From Sulfurimonas sp. (GTDB lineage Bacteria > Campylobacterota > Campylobacteria > Campylobacterales > Sulfurimonadaceae): a stretch of 44,322 nt of DNA. The notes below the pieces were generated by a model, which saw nothing but the letters and a program-made list of their open reading frames with translations, was not told the DNA's origin and made no database searches. The stretch is taken from assembly GCA_027063505.1 (NCBI GenBank), contig JAMORO010000081.1, positions 1-44,322 on the forward strand, read 5' to 3'. Positions 27,228 to 36,309 of the stretch are shown piece after piece. Made by a program: the position numbers and the translations under genes. Each line of letters starts with the position of its first letter. Position 1 is the first letter of the stretch.

Positions 27228-28161
27228 TAAAGTTTTCGATTAACTGCTCTTTAGAGCTACTCTTTACAAGCATATTAAACTCTTCACAGCTGTAAAGAGC
27301 AAGTTTTGCTCCTTGCATCTGCTGTAACTCTTTAGAAAAGCCACGTTTAGAAAAAAAGATGATTTGATCAGGTTTTATCTCTAGTTTTTCACACTTTTCA
27401 TGAAGTTTATGAAGCTCTTTTTTATTTATTTTATGGTTTTTCCATTTACACTCACCTACATAAACTTTATCATTTTCTGTAATGGTAAGTATATCTATCT
27501 CTATATTTGCATCCCAATAACTTCCAGAACTTATAATTTGAGTCTCTCTAAGATTATAGTTAAGGAGAACTTCGCTTAACTCTTCAAAGACTAAACTTGT
27601 ATAACTGTTTAACTGCTCTTGGAGCTTTTTGATAAGAGATTCGAAATTACCCTCTTTTATATTTCGCATCTGTGGCGCTATAAAATAGAACCAAAAGCGT
27701 ATAAAAGGATGTGTGAAGAGTACTTTATGCGATATCCTATGTCTTGCATCACGGCGTTTTAGTTTTGCATTTGGATTTTTTTCTCGTGGATGTTCTTCTC
27801 TTGAGTACTCCATCTGTATAAGTCCAGCTTCTTGTAAAAAGCTAAGAGCTGCACCCCCATTACCATTGTTTAGTCCAGCTCTTTTAAAAGCAGAAAATAT
27901 TCTTCTATCTCCAACAGCTAGAGCTTGAAGAAGTCTTTTATGTGCAGGTTCACTAAGTGTAAACTCCTCTATCTTAGTGTTTAAAAGTTCAAAGTTCTCA
28001 ACTATAAGTTCTTGAATAAGTTCTAAAATAGGTTTTGATGTATCAATATCCCAACCAAGCCCTCCAAAAATAGAGAAGTACGAGATCTGTGTTTCCATAT
28101 CATTAGGATAGTTGCGAAAGTAAAAGGAGCGAAATTGCTCAAGAAGTTTACTATTTGTCAT
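27220..28161 (-). CDS. DUF234-type protein with PD-(D/E)XK nuclease-like domain
   Basis: The 313-residue protein resembles the C-terminal DUF234 part of archaeal and bacterial AAA ATPases, but no ATPase domain is present. A winged-helix-like section (LLQALAVGDRRIFSAF, LQEAGLIQMEYS) is followed by a fold with the nuclease signature EIDILTI-x-ENDKVYVGECKW (Asp then Glu-X-Lys, near residues 245-265). DNA binding or cleavage is therefore possible but unproven. An upstream GTG at 28233 would overlap the polymerase gene; the ATG at 28161 gives a natural start (MTNSKLLEQF). It is 34 bases after the Y-family polymerase gene and probably co-transcribed. Confidence 0.78.
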   Translation of the reverse strand: MTNSKLLEQFRSFYFRNYPNDMETQISYFSIFGGLGWDIDTSKPILELIQELIVENFELLNTKIEEFTLSEPAHKRLLQALAVGDRRIFSAFKRAGLNNGNGGAALSFLQEAGLIQMEYSREEHPREKNPNAKLKRRDARHRISHKVLFTHPFIRFWFYFIAPQMRNIKEGNFESLIKKLQEQLNSYTSLVFEELSEVLLNYNLRETQIISSGSYWDANIEIDILTITENDKVYVGECKWKNHKINKKELHKLHEKCEKLEIKPDQIIFFSKRGFSKELQQMQGAKLALYSCEEFNMLVKSSSKEQLIENFIN

Positions 28162-28195
28162 AAGAAGTATTGTAGCATAGAATGTTAACAAAAGC

Positions 28196-29467
28196 TTACA
28201 TTTCACTTCCCCATTTGAGTGTATCAATACCATATTTCTCCCGTAAAACTTGTGTCTCTTCTGTCAGTTTTCGCATCTTCTGCTCCTCTTGAAAACCTAT
28301 AAGGGATAGCTCTTTTTTAGAGTCTCTTGTAAAGGAGGAGCAGGTGATAGAGAGTCTTATAACTTGTAAACGCCGTTGTGTGTCAGCATCATAAAAGAGT
28401 TGTAGACATAGAGTGTCAAATTTCTTTTCAGTAAAGAGTTCTGCTAGTGAGATATTCTTATGAGAGTTTTGGTTCATCTCATAAGAGATATTTAGATGAA
28501 AGACGGTTGGTGTGACGTTGAGTTTTAAGATAGCATAGGAGAGATGCCTTGCTAAAACATGAATACGGCGTTTTAATTCAACTCTATCAAAAAGAGGGTC
28601 AAATGTACGGCTAATGCCTATAGACTTTCTTTTATGAGTAGTGTTAATTGGAGCATCAATTTCACCATTTACACGTTTGTATAGATCTTTCGCATAGGGT
28701 CCCCAAGATTCAACTGTACCGCGTCTGTTGCGTAACTCACCTAGTGTATAGATTTGAGTACTATGCAATCGCCACTTCATACTTTTGCCTATCCCTGCAA
28801 AGTTTTCTACTTTGATTGGATTTACAAAAGTGTCAAAGTTATACTTATCTATAGTCTTACACCCAAAAGGTTTTGCATAGGTAGTTGCAAGTTTTGCAAT
28901 ATATCGTGTAGGGGCACCTCCAATGGAAACAGGGAGTTTTATCTCTCGAAGTATTTCATGGCGAAGATTATCTATAAAAGCTGGAATGTCTGCTTCATCT
29001 ACCCAACCAGTTAAATCTCCATAAAACTCATCAATACTTGCTTGTTCTACTAAAGGAATTCTTTTGGATAAAAATTCATGGAGTTTATGTGATAGTTCTT
29101 GATAGAGAGACATGTTTGGTGCTTTTATGATGAGATGAGGACAGAGTTGGAGTGCTTCTCTTATGCTCATTGTAGTTTTTATGCCAAAGGCCCTTGCTTC
29201 ATAAGAGGAGGTTGTTAAGATACCACGTACTTTTCCATTCTCATCTGTAAATGAGGATAAGTCATCATCCTTTGTTTCGTAAGCTTTATAAAAAGTAGGG
29301 ACAAAGCTACCACTATTTTCAAAGTTTACAGTTTGATTTTTTGCATCTTTGTTAAAGATTTTTGTATCACTTCGACCACCAATAGCCACTGGTTTATGGT
29401 TAAGGGTAGGATCAATAATACGAGCAGCACTGACAAAGAAACAATCGATATCTATATGGATTTTCAT
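28196..29467 (-). CDS. dinB: Y-family DNA polymerase (DinB/Pol IV-like)
   Basis: The 423-residue protein is a translesion polymerase. It starts with the catalytic strand MKIHIDIDCFFVSA and carries the second metal motif SIDEFYGD. The little-finger region (SIGISRTFDPLF) comes later. Between the first strand and the conserved SYEARAFGIKTTMS element it has about 45 more residues than DinB usually has there (roughly residues 33-75). No C-terminal clamp-binding motif is obvious. An upstream TTG start (29521) would add residues not seen in the family; the ATG at 29467 is preferred although its ribosome binding site is weak. It forms a probable transcript with the DUF234 gene. Confidence 0.9.
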   Translation of the reverse strand: MKIHIDIDCFFVSAARIIDPTLNHKPVAIGGRSDTKIFNKDAKNQTVNFENSGSFVPTFYKAYETKDDDLSSFTDENGKVRGILTTSSYEARAFGIKTTMSIREALQLCPHLIIKAPNMSLYQELSHKLHEFLSKRIPLVEQASIDEFYGDLTGWVDEADIPAFIDNLRHEILREIKLPVSIGGAPTRYIAKLATTYAKPFGCKTIDKYNFDTFVNPIKVENFAGIGKSMKWRLHSTQIYTLGELRNRRGTVESWGPYAKDLYKRVNGEIDAPINTTHKRKSIGISRTFDPLFDRVELKRRIHVLARHLSYAILKLNVTPTVFHLNISYEMNQNSHKNISLAELFTEKKFDTLCLQLFYDADTQRRLQVIRLSITCSSFTRDSKKELSLIGFQEEQKMRKLTEETQVLREKYGIDTLKWGSEM

Positions 29468-29507
29468 AGTGTAATCATAGCTTTTTTTAATTACTTGTTT
29501 TAAAAGT

Positions 29508-29536
29508 ATGACAAATTGCAAAAAATTTGATAAAAT
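29508..29536 (+). promoter_or_regulatory. Promoter of the small cysteine protein gene
   Basis: ATGACA (29508-29513; five of six bases match TTGACA) is separated by exactly 17 bases from TAAAAT (29531-29536), which is preceded by TG one base away, giving an extended -10. The start codon lies 32 bases downstream. This is the best sigma-70-type promoter in the window. Confidence 0.65.
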
Positions 29537-29568
29537 TCCGAAAATATTTAAAACTTAAGGAAATATAG

Positions 29569-29727
29569 ATGGCACAATTACCAGAAAATATAGGATGTGA
29601 AAATCCAGATTGTATAGCGAAAGATGAGTGTAAACGCCAAGTCGTTGCAAAAAATGGTTCAGCAGTAGAGATCCGTACATTTGGTGGAACAGCTGAGAAA
29701 AAATGTGGAAAGTTTTTAGCAAAATAG
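29569..29727 (+). CDS. Small four-cysteine protein (52 residues)
   Basis: The open frame encodes MAQLPENIGC... with cysteines at 10, 15, 21 and 46 and a C-terminal KKCGKFLAK. Support for a real gene is good: AAGGAA seven bases before the ATG, a strong promoter upstream, and a tight junction with the next gene. The cysteine spacing (C-X4-C-X5-C and a distant fourth) could bind zinc or another metal, but I do not recognise a named family. It likely heads a transcript with the lipoprotein and nfo genes. Confidence 0.8.
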   Translation: MAQLPENIGCENPDCIAKDECKRQVVAKNGSAVEIRTFGGTAEKKCGKFLAK

Positions 29728-29728
29728 T

Positions 29729-30196
29729 TTGTACTATTTCCTCCTAACACTTACCCTTCTTTTTAGTGCTTGTAGTATGAAAAACTACGAGCATACTCAA
29801 TCAAAAATAATTATCATTAAATCTCCCCAGTTAAAATTCGCAGATCTTGGATATATCCGTAATACGAATGATTCAATAGAACTTGAACTCTTTGTCGCTG
29901 GTAAATCTATCAAAAAAATAGCAATAAATTATCTTGTTTGTATAGATGAAGGGTGTATGAGTCGTAGTAATTTTAATGCAGAGTACTTAAGTTCTGCTTA
30001 TCCAGATGAACTTTTACAGAATATTCTTTTAGGAAGAGCTATATATGATGGAGTTGGAAAATTAAAAGTAGATGATGGCTTTGGACAAAAGATAAAAACT
30101 AATGATGTAGATATAAAGTATAGAGTAAACTCTCACGAAATCTTTTTTAAAGACAAAAAAAATAGAATAATTTTTAAGATCAAGGATATAAACTAA
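29729..30196 (+). CDS. Small lipoprotein
   Basis: The 155-residue precursor has a short hydrophobic leader and a lipobox (LFSAC, Cys15), so it should be lipid-anchored in the periplasm or outer membrane. The mature part is beta-rich and of unknown function. The start is TTG at 29729, one base after the stop of the small cysteine gene, which suggests coupled translation. The next ATG (codon 17) would remove the signal and is unlikely. The stop shares a base with the nfo start (TAATG). Confidence 0.78.
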   Translation: MYYFLLTLTLLFSACSMKNYEHTQSKIIIIKSPQLKFADLGYIRNTNDSIELELFVAGKSIKKIAINYLVCIDEGCMSRSNFNAEYLSSAYPDELLQNILLGRAIYDGVGKLKVDDGFGQKIKTNDVDIKYRVNSHEIFFKDKKNRIIFKIKDIN

Positions 30197-31089
30197 TGAG
30201 TAAAATAAATAAATTTGTAGGTGCTCACTGCTCTGCGAGTGGTGGTGTTTTTAATGCTGTATCAAATGCCCAAGCAATAGGTGCAAAAGCATTTGCACTC
30301 TTTACAAAAAATCAACGCCAATGGGTTGCAAAAGATTTAGATGCTGCAACTATAGATAAATTTAAAGCTGCTTTAGAGAAGAGTGGCATACTTCCTAAGC
30401 ATGTTCTCCCTCATGACTCTTATCTTATTAATCTTGGACATCCAGAAACAGAGAAGTTAGAGAAGTCTAGAGTTGCGTTTATAGATGAGTTAGAGCGTTG
30501 TAAACTTTTAGGACTCGATAGACTTAACTTTCATCCGGGGAGTCACTTAGCAAAAGTTAAGAAGTCAGATAAAGAGAATTTAGAAATAATGAAACCTATC
30601 GAAGATATCTGTTTGGATGTGATAGCTGAGTCGATAAATATAGCATTAGATAAGACAGATGGTGTGAGTGCTGTGTTAGAGAATACTGCAGGACAAGGGA
30701 GTAATCTTGGATGGCGTTTTGAGCATCTTGCGCATATTATAGATAAGGTAGAAGATAAGAGTCGTATAGGTGTTTGTATAGATACTTGTCATATGTTTAC
30801 AGCAGGATATGACATAAGAACGAGAGCAGCTTATGATAAGACTTGGGATGAGTTTGAGAGTGTTGTAGGTTTTAAGTATCTTATGGGAATGCATATAAAT
30901 GATTCTAAACCACCTCTTGGTTCACATGTGGATAGACATCAGTCTCTAGGAAAAGGTGAGATAGGAATAGATGCTTTTAAATTTATAATGCAAGATGAAA
31001 GAATGGATGATATCCCTCTTGTTTTGGAAACTATTGATGATACGATCTGGAAAGAGGAGATAGAACTTCTTTATAGTTTTATAAAATAA
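30196..31089 (+). CDS. nfo: Endonuclease IV
   Basis: This is the zinc-dependent AP endonuclease of base excision repair, 297 residues, a TIM-barrel enzyme. Metal ligands and signatures are in place: [59 protein letters not shown] and the final LETID. The start overlaps the lipoprotein stop by one base. A DNA repair polymerase is divergent nearby, but no SOS-type operator was seen to link them. Confidence 0.96.
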   Translation: MSKINKFVGAHCSASGGVFNAVSNAQAIGAKAFALFTKNQRQWVAKDLDAATIDKFKAALEKSGILPKHVLPHDSYLINLGHPETEKLEKSRVAFIDELERCKLLGLDRLNFHPGSHLAKVKKSDKENLEIMKPIEDICLDVIAESINIALDKTDGVSAVLENTAGQGSNLGWRFEHLAHIIDKVEDKSRIGVCIDTCHMFTAGYDIRTRAAYDKTWDEFESVVGFKYLMGMHINDSKPPLGSHVDRHQSLGKGEIGIDAFKFIMQDERMDDIPLVLETIDDTIWKEEIELLYSFIK

Positions 31090-31109
31090 TCTCTCACAAG
31101 AGAGATTAT
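31086..31109. terminator. Hairpin between convergent nfo and lipase genes
   Basis: A perfect 10-bp stem (ATAATCTCTC / GAGAGATTAT) with a 4-base ACAA loop spans the nfo stop codon and ends four bases from the lipase stop. On the minus strand it is followed by TTTTAT. It probably serves as a bidirectional terminator, better for the lipase gene. Confidence 0.7.
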
Positions 31110-31112
31110 AAA

Positions 31113-33137
31113 CTATGGTTGTAGTAAGCTAGAATCACCTAGTGGAATTTCTGTTCCTTTTGAATTTACAAATGTAGCGACTTTTGCTTGCATATCTGTT
31201 ATTACAGCTACTTCTGTAGCAGTTGGTGTCTCACCATCTACAGCATTTGGTCTTAGAATAGAGCTATGATGACCTGCAATATATCTTGCTGTTTTAGCAG
31301 GAGCTGCAGCATCTGTAGTAAGATTTGTAGTTCCTAAATATGTAACGAGTGGTTCTGTTCCTGCTAAAGGTGCAGTTGCTACTCTATTTGGAATAACCTG
31401 ATCACTATTACTACTATCTGTTCCAACAACTTCAATTGCAAAGATTTTTAAAGCTTGAGTTGTTGCTACTGCAGTTGTATAGTTGATTGGGTCCGCATCA
31501 TCTAAGACAGTTTGAGTCGCTAACATAAAACTTGCATAAGATCCTGTACCTTTAACTACTCCTTTACTTGCAAGACCAGCCTCGATAACGGGACCATAAG
31601 CAGCCGAGTTATTAAGAAGTTCTGCTATTCCTCCACCTGGCATTGCTAAAGTAACACTCTCAAGTGCGTTGTGTGCAAGGAAACCAAAAGAGGCAATTGT
31701 ACCAAGAGAGTGACCAACAAAGGCGATACGTGAACTATCAATATCTGCTAAACCATTAATCGCATTTTTTAAAGCAAGAAGATCAGAAGCACTTTGGCGA
31801 ATATTATCTCTTGATGTAAGAAGTGAGGCAAGATTTATATAGTGTATTCCGGAAGCATCTATATTACCATCAGGTCCAGCTTCTCCAGTTGTATTATTAA
31901 CATAATCTACATCAAAAGTTCTTTCATAGCTTGTCATTAGGCCTGTTGCATTTGTATCAAGCCCATGGAGTGGAAGATCCATAGCAATTGTAGCATACCC
32001 AGCATCAGCAAGAGCATCAGCAATAGCTAATACATTTGTTCTGTTTTGAGTAATACCGTGTTGAAAGATAACAATAGGCCAAGGTGAAGTAGCACCTTTT
32101 ATAACAGCATAAGATGTCGCATTTGGTTTTGTCATAAGGATTGGAACTGTTTTATTACTATCTAATTGTGGCATACCTGAAAACAGTGTACTTCCATTAA
32201 TATCATGAAAATAAGATATTAATGGTGCGGTTGGATTTGATGCACTAGGTGTTCCTAAGTAGTATGGAAGATTCGCCATCGCTCCTACCCAGATATCTGC
32301 TTTCCCAAACCCACCAACAGCACTTGTATTTATATCTGCACTCTGTACTTGTAATACTCCTGACAGATTAGTATTTTTAACATTTGAAAAGAAATTACCA
32401 ATACTTTGTGTCTTAAAACTCCATGCGGAGACAATTTCATCTCTTGTTAGTGTATTTGTAGGACTTGTAAGAACTGCACCTATAACTTGTTGAGAAAGTT
32501 GACGGATACCTTCAAATTTAGTTGCATCTTCAGTACTTAAACTTGTATGGTTCCCTGTTGAATCTATTAAAGGTGATGTTTTAAGTAGTAAACTAGAAGC
32601 TAAGTCGGGTGCTATTGATTGATTTTCATCGTCAATAATATTTGTTGTCAATACTACTGCATAGTTTGTAGAAGACTTTAAGGCTTTTACGGGAAGAATA
32701 ACAACTTTTTCACCACTTACTGTTGCAACATATTCACCTGTTTGAATACCTTGAACATGAAAGAGAAGTTCTCTCGCTATTCCAGTTGCATTCATCTCAT
32801 AAAGATGTATACCGCCAAAAAGTGAGCTTGCTTTAATCTCTCCTTTAAAACCTACACTTATTGGAGCATTTGTTGAAAAACCATCTAAGGCATTGAGTGC
32901 AAACTTTACACTTGCATCAGCATCTGTCTCTTCATAGGGGATATTAAGTGTTCCATCTATTGAACCTGCGAATAAAATGTTATTTGGGTAAGGGATATTC
33001 CCCTCTGTAGAATCAAAAACAATGAGTGCACCTGCACCCTGGCCCGTGGTATTATTAACCTTTACTGTTGTGCTCTCGTCGTCGCCACATCCGACAATAA
33101 AGAGAAGAGTAAGGATAGAGAAGATAGTTTTTAGCAT
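31113..33137 (-). CDS. Lipase-like alpha/beta hydrolase lipoprotein
   Basis: The 674-residue precursor has a lipoprotein signal (LFIVGC, Cys17), so it is an exported, lipid-anchored protein. The region from about 30 to 330 resembles the N-terminal domain of bacterial virulence-factor lipases (AGALIVFDSTEGNIPYPNNIL). The catalytic domain follows, with PIVIFQHGITQNRTN (oxyanion region), MDLPLHGLD and the nucleophile elbow FVGHSLG (Ser477); a histidine near the C-terminus (AGHHSS) could complete the triad. It should release fatty acids from lipids outside the inner membrane. It is divergent from a FadL-type transporter that could take up the products. The specific substrate is unknown. Confidence 0.88.
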   Translation of the reverse strand: MLKTIFSILTLLFIVGCGDDESTTVKVNNTTGQGAGALIVFDSTEGNIPYPNNILFAGSIDGTLNIPYEETDADASVKFALNALDGFSTNAPISVGFKGEIKASSLFGGIHLYEMNATGIARELLFHVQGIQTGEYVATVSGEKVVILPVKALKSSTNYAVVLTTNIIDDENQSIAPDLASSLLLKTSPLIDSTGNHTSLSTEDATKFEGIRQLSQQVIGAVLTSPTNTLTRDEIVSAWSFKTQSIGNFFSNVKNTNLSGVLQVQSADINTSAVGGFGKADIWVGAMANLPYYLGTPSASNPTAPLISYFHDINGSTLFSGMPQLDSNKTVPILMTKPNATSYAVIKGATSPWPIVIFQHGITQNRTNVLAIADALADAGYATIAMDLPLHGLDTNATGLMTSYERTFDVDYVNNTTGEAGPDGNIDASGIHYINLASLLTSRDNIRQSASDLLALKNAINGLADIDSSRIAFVGHSLGTIASFGFLAHNALESVTLAMPGGGIAELLNNSAAYGPVIEAGLASKGVVKGTGSYASFMLATQTVLDDADPINYTTAVATTQALKIFAIEVVGTDSSNSDQVIPNRVATAPLAGTEPLVTYLGTTNLTTDAAAPAKTARYIAGHHSSILRPNAVDGETPTATEVAVITDMQAKVATFVNSKGTEIPLGDSSLLQP

Positions 33138-33299
33138 AGTAACTCCTTAAAAAATTACCTCATTCTATTCTAAATGGTATTAGAAATTTCTTGAATGAGT
33201 AAAAAAAATACAAATAAATAAAAAAAAGTGTAACTTATTAAAAAATAGGTCAGATTTTGGTAGTATGCTAGAAGAAAACTTAAATAGGTGGAAATTTCA

Positions 33300-34499
33300 A
33301 TGAAAAAGTTAACATTATTATCTTTGGTTGCAGTGGGAACATTATATGCCGGTGGATATAAAATCCCAGAAACATCAGTAAATGGAGCTGCATTAAGTGC
33401 AGCAAATGTTGCTCACTCTAATGGTGCTGATGCTGCATACTATAATCCTGCTAATATGATTTTTATGAAAGATGAGAATAACCTTGAAGCAGATCTGATA
33501 ATGATTTCTCTCGCACCGACAAACTTCAAAGGAAGTGGCTCTCAGTCAGGAGACAATATAGATGCTGAGTCAGAGTTTTTTCTTATTCCATCATTGAACT
33601 ATGTATCTCCAAAACTTGGTAATGCTCGTGTTGGTTTAAGTGTTTCCGTTCCAGGTGGACTTACTAAACGCTGGAGTGATTCTCCTGCTAAAGATAAGGC
33701 AGAAGAGTTTACTCTGCAAGTAGTGGAAATTAATCCAACTGTCGCATTTGAAGTGACAGAAACTCTTGCATTTGCTGTTGGTTTTAGAATGATTCACTCT
33801 TCTGGAATAGTAAAAAGTACATCTGTAGTTTCTAGAGATATGGAAGGGGATAGTTTTGATGTTGGATATAACTTAGCTTTAGCCTACAAACCACTTAAAG
33901 AGTTAGAAATAGGGGTGACATATAGATCAAAAGTAGATCTTACACAAGAGGGTACAGCAAAACTTTATGATGTTTCAAGTACAACTACCCCTGTTTATGA
34001 TGGTGGTTCAACTGTAAGTGTTCCTCTCCCTGCATTTTTTAATATAGCAGTAGCATATACACTACCTACTGAGACAACTATTGAGATAGTTTATGAAAAA
34101 AATTATTGGTCTGCGTATAATACATTAGATTTTGGCTATGCAGGTGATATTGGAAACTTAAAACCATACTTTGATGATCCAATTGCCAAAGATTGGAAAG
34201 ATACTAATGCATATAGAGTAGGGGTGACTCAAAAACTTGAGAGTGTAACTTTAATGGCTGGTGCTGTTTTAGATGAAACACCTGTTCCTGATAATAGAGT
34301 AAGTTATGAACTTCCTGACTCTGACTCTTTATCTGTTTCATTTGGTGTTCGTTATGATCTTTCTCCTGAAGTAAACTTAGGAGTGTCAGCTCTTTACTCT
34401 ATGCGTGATGATAGAGAAGTAGATAATGATGAGCTAGAAGGAACATTCTCAAACTCTAATGTAGTGATTGTTTCTGCTGGTGTAGGTTATAAGTTTTAA
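33300..34499 (+). CDS. FadL-type outer-membrane transporter
   Basis: The 399-residue precursor has a signal peptide (about 1-17, ending LYAGG) and the start of the FadL family hatch (YKIPETSVNGAALS, HSNGADAAYYNPANM, with the NPA motif). It continues as a beta-rich barrel ending in a C-terminal Phe (GVGYKF). Such proteins carry long-chain fatty acids or other hydrophobic compounds across the outer membrane. A GTG at 33288 could extend it by four residues, but AGGTGGA precedes the ATG at 33300 at proper distance. The AAGGA site of the next gene overlaps its stop. Confidence 0.9.
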   Translation: MKKLTLLSLVAVGTLYAGGYKIPETSVNGAALSAANVAHSNGADAAYYNPANMIFMKDENNLEADLIMISLAPTNFKGSGSQSGDNIDAESEFFLIPSLNYVSPKLGNARVGLSVSVPGGLTKRWSDSPAKDKAEEFTLQVVEINPTVAFEVTETLAFAVGFRMIHSSGIVKSTSVVSRDMEGDSFDVGYNLALAYKPLKELEIGVTYRSKVDLTQEGTAKLYDVSSTTTPVYDGGSTVSVPLPAFFNIAVAYTLPTETTIEIVYEKNYWSAYNTLDFGYAGDIGNLKPYFDDPIAKDWKDTNAYRVGVTQKLESVTLMAGAVLDETPVPDNRVSYELPDSDSLSVSFGVRYDLSPEVNLGVSALYSMRDDREVDNDELEGTFSNSNVVIVSAGVGYKF

Positions 34500-34507
34500 G
34501 GATTTTT

Positions 34508-36244
34508 TTGAAAAATTTAGTTGATTTTCTATCTCAAAAAGAAGTAAAAAAAACAGAGATATATAAACACTTAAAGTGTAGTAATACTGAGGCAGAGATG
34601 CTTCAGTACTTAGCAAAACAGTATATGCAAGGGCAAGATGATATCCTTGTCCTTGAATTGCTACAAGATCTTTATAGTGCCCAAAACTATGAGCACTTAG
34701 AGCACTTGAGAGAGTTGAAAAATCTCTTAGAACTAGGTTGGATACATCAGCAAAGTTTCACACCGATGAAAATTTCAGATGTTACTCCTCTAGAACTACT
34801 AAATACAGCAGTTGGCCTAACCCCTTCATTTTTACGCCTATTACAAGAGGGGACTTTAGAGTCTGATTTACCAGATGTAAAACCTTATGCCGATCATTTA
34901 GAGTATCTTCAAGATCAATTTTTCCGTATTGAACTCTATCAAAAGATGTCCGTTATACGTCAAAATGTACATGAACACTCTCTTGGTATAGATAGACTTC
35001 AGGCTAAGATGACTCTTTTAGAGAATCGTATAGCTGAGAGAGTGGCACAAACATCTGAAAAATTAGTACTCGATAAATTTTTTAAACAAAAAAAAATGAG
35101 TAACTTAGAACAAGTTATATTTATCGCATTACTTCGTGAAGAGTATAGTGCGACAGATGCAAGTCTTAGAGAGATGAATGCACTTATTGATTTAATCTCT
35201 CTGGATGATTATGAACGGATTAAAAATCGTTCACTGTTAGAGGATGGTTCTAACCTTTTAAGTAGTGAAATTATAGATTATGAGGAGATGCTTAATCCTT
35301 TTGGTGGCATATCTCGTTCATTTTATATAGTTGATGAGGTACTTCAAAGTATTATTCATCCGCAAAAGACTAAAAAAGTAACACGACTTAAGTTAAATGC
35401 TCTTATTGAAGAACAGGATATTTTTGAGCTTATAGATAGTGAGACAGATTTAGATGATGTGGTATTAAATACTACTACAAGAGAGACACTCAACAACTTG
35501 ATGCAGCAGGTAGATAAAGAGGTAGTTGCAAGACTTGTAAAATGGGGTATTAAAGATAAAAAGAGTGGTATTGATGCCCGAATAATTTTTTATGGTGCAG
35601 CGGGAACGGGAAAAACTATGACAGCTTACTCTCTTGCAAAATCTTTGAAACGTCAGGTTCTTGCCTTTGATTGTTCGAAAATTCTCTCTATGTATGTAGG
35701 AGAGAGTGAAAAAAATGTACGTAAAATTTTTGATACTTTTTATGAACTAAGTGAAAAAACAAAAACAGAGCCCATATTACTTCTTAATGAAGCAGATCAG
35801 TTTTTAGGGGCTAGAAGTAGTGGTACTATTACCGGTGCAGATCAGATGCATAACCAGATGCAAAACATCTTTTTAGAACAGATAGAAAACTTTCGGGGAA
35901 TGCTTATCGCAACAACAAATCTACTTGAAAATATAGATAAAGCCTTCTCTCGGCGTTTTAATTACAAAATAGAGTTTAAACGACCAAATAGAGAACAGAG
36001 AGAAGAGTTATGGGAGTTGATGCTTCCTTTAGATGCTCCTTATGAGAAAAAATTTGACCTTAAAAAGTTAGCAGTTTATGATCTCACAGGTGGGCAAATT
36101 AACCTTATCGTAAAGAATACTGCATATAAAGTTGCTGTAAGAGAGAAGCCACTTTTTACAACTCAAGATTTTATAGATGAGATAGGAAGAGAAAAGGATG
36201 CTAATTTTGATGGTGAGAAGTCTATGGGATTCTTGAGTAAGTAA
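34508..36244 (+). CDS. AAA ATPase with helical N-terminal domain
   Basis: The 578-residue protein has a long, mostly helical N-terminal part (1-330) and a C-terminal AAA domain. Walker A is GAAGTGKT (363-370). Walker B reads LLLNEAD (Asn427-Glu428), with Asn in place of the usual Asp; NEAD is also seen in some other bacterial AAA proteins. The sensor and arginine-finger regions are visible (LIATTNLLENIDKAFSRRF). The catalytic Glu is kept, so activity is plausible. The TTG start at 34508 has AAGGA six bases upstream, overlapping the FadL stop, so it is co-translated with that gene. Campylobacterota carry related proteins, but I know of no assigned function. Confidence 0.87.
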   Translation: MKNLVDFLSQKEVKKTEIYKHLKCSNTEAEMLQYLAKQYMQGQDDILVLELLQDLYSAQNYEHLEHLRELKNLLELGWIHQQSFTPMKISDVTPLELLNTAVGLTPSFLRLLQEGTLESDLPDVKPYADHLEYLQDQFFRIELYQKMSVIRQNVHEHSLGIDRLQAKMTLLENRIAERVAQTSEKLVLDKFFKQKKMSNLEQVIFIALLREEYSATDASLREMNALIDLISLDDYERIKNRSLLEDGSNLLSSEIIDYEEMLNPFGGISRSFYIVDEVLQSIIHPQKTKKVTRLKLNALIEEQDIFELIDSETDLDDVVLNTTTRETLNNLMQQVDKEVVARLVKWGIKDKKSGIDARIIFYGAAGTGKTMTAYSLAKSLKRQVLAFDCSKILSMYVGESEKNVRKIFDTFYELSEKTKTEPILLLNEADQFLGARSSGTITGADQMHNQMQNIFLEQIENFRGMLIATTNLLENIDKAFSRRFNYKIEFKRPNREQREELWELMLPLDAPYEKKFDLKKLAVYDLTGGQINLIVKNTAYKVAVREKPLFTTQDFIDEIGREKDANFDGEKSMGFLSK

Positions 36245-36247
36245 AAG

Positions 36248-36271
36248 AAGAGATATGTTATAATCTCTTTT
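36248..36271 (+). terminator. Hairpin after the AAA ATPase gene, overlapping a possible -10
   Basis: AAGAGAT and ATCTCTT pair around an 8-base loop just after the stop, followed by TT and a mixed stretch. A TATAAT (36259-36264) lies inside the loop and right arm and could be the -10 for pglB, 46 bases before its start. The element may end one transcript and start the next. Confidence 0.5.
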
Positions 36272-36309
36272 ACTTAAAAATAACAAATTTCTATAAATGG
36301 ACAGATATA

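Noticed and set aside
28196..29521. Longer polymerase starting at TTG 29521
   Set aside because: The extra 18 residues precede the first catalytic strand, which is normally at the very N-terminus of DinB.
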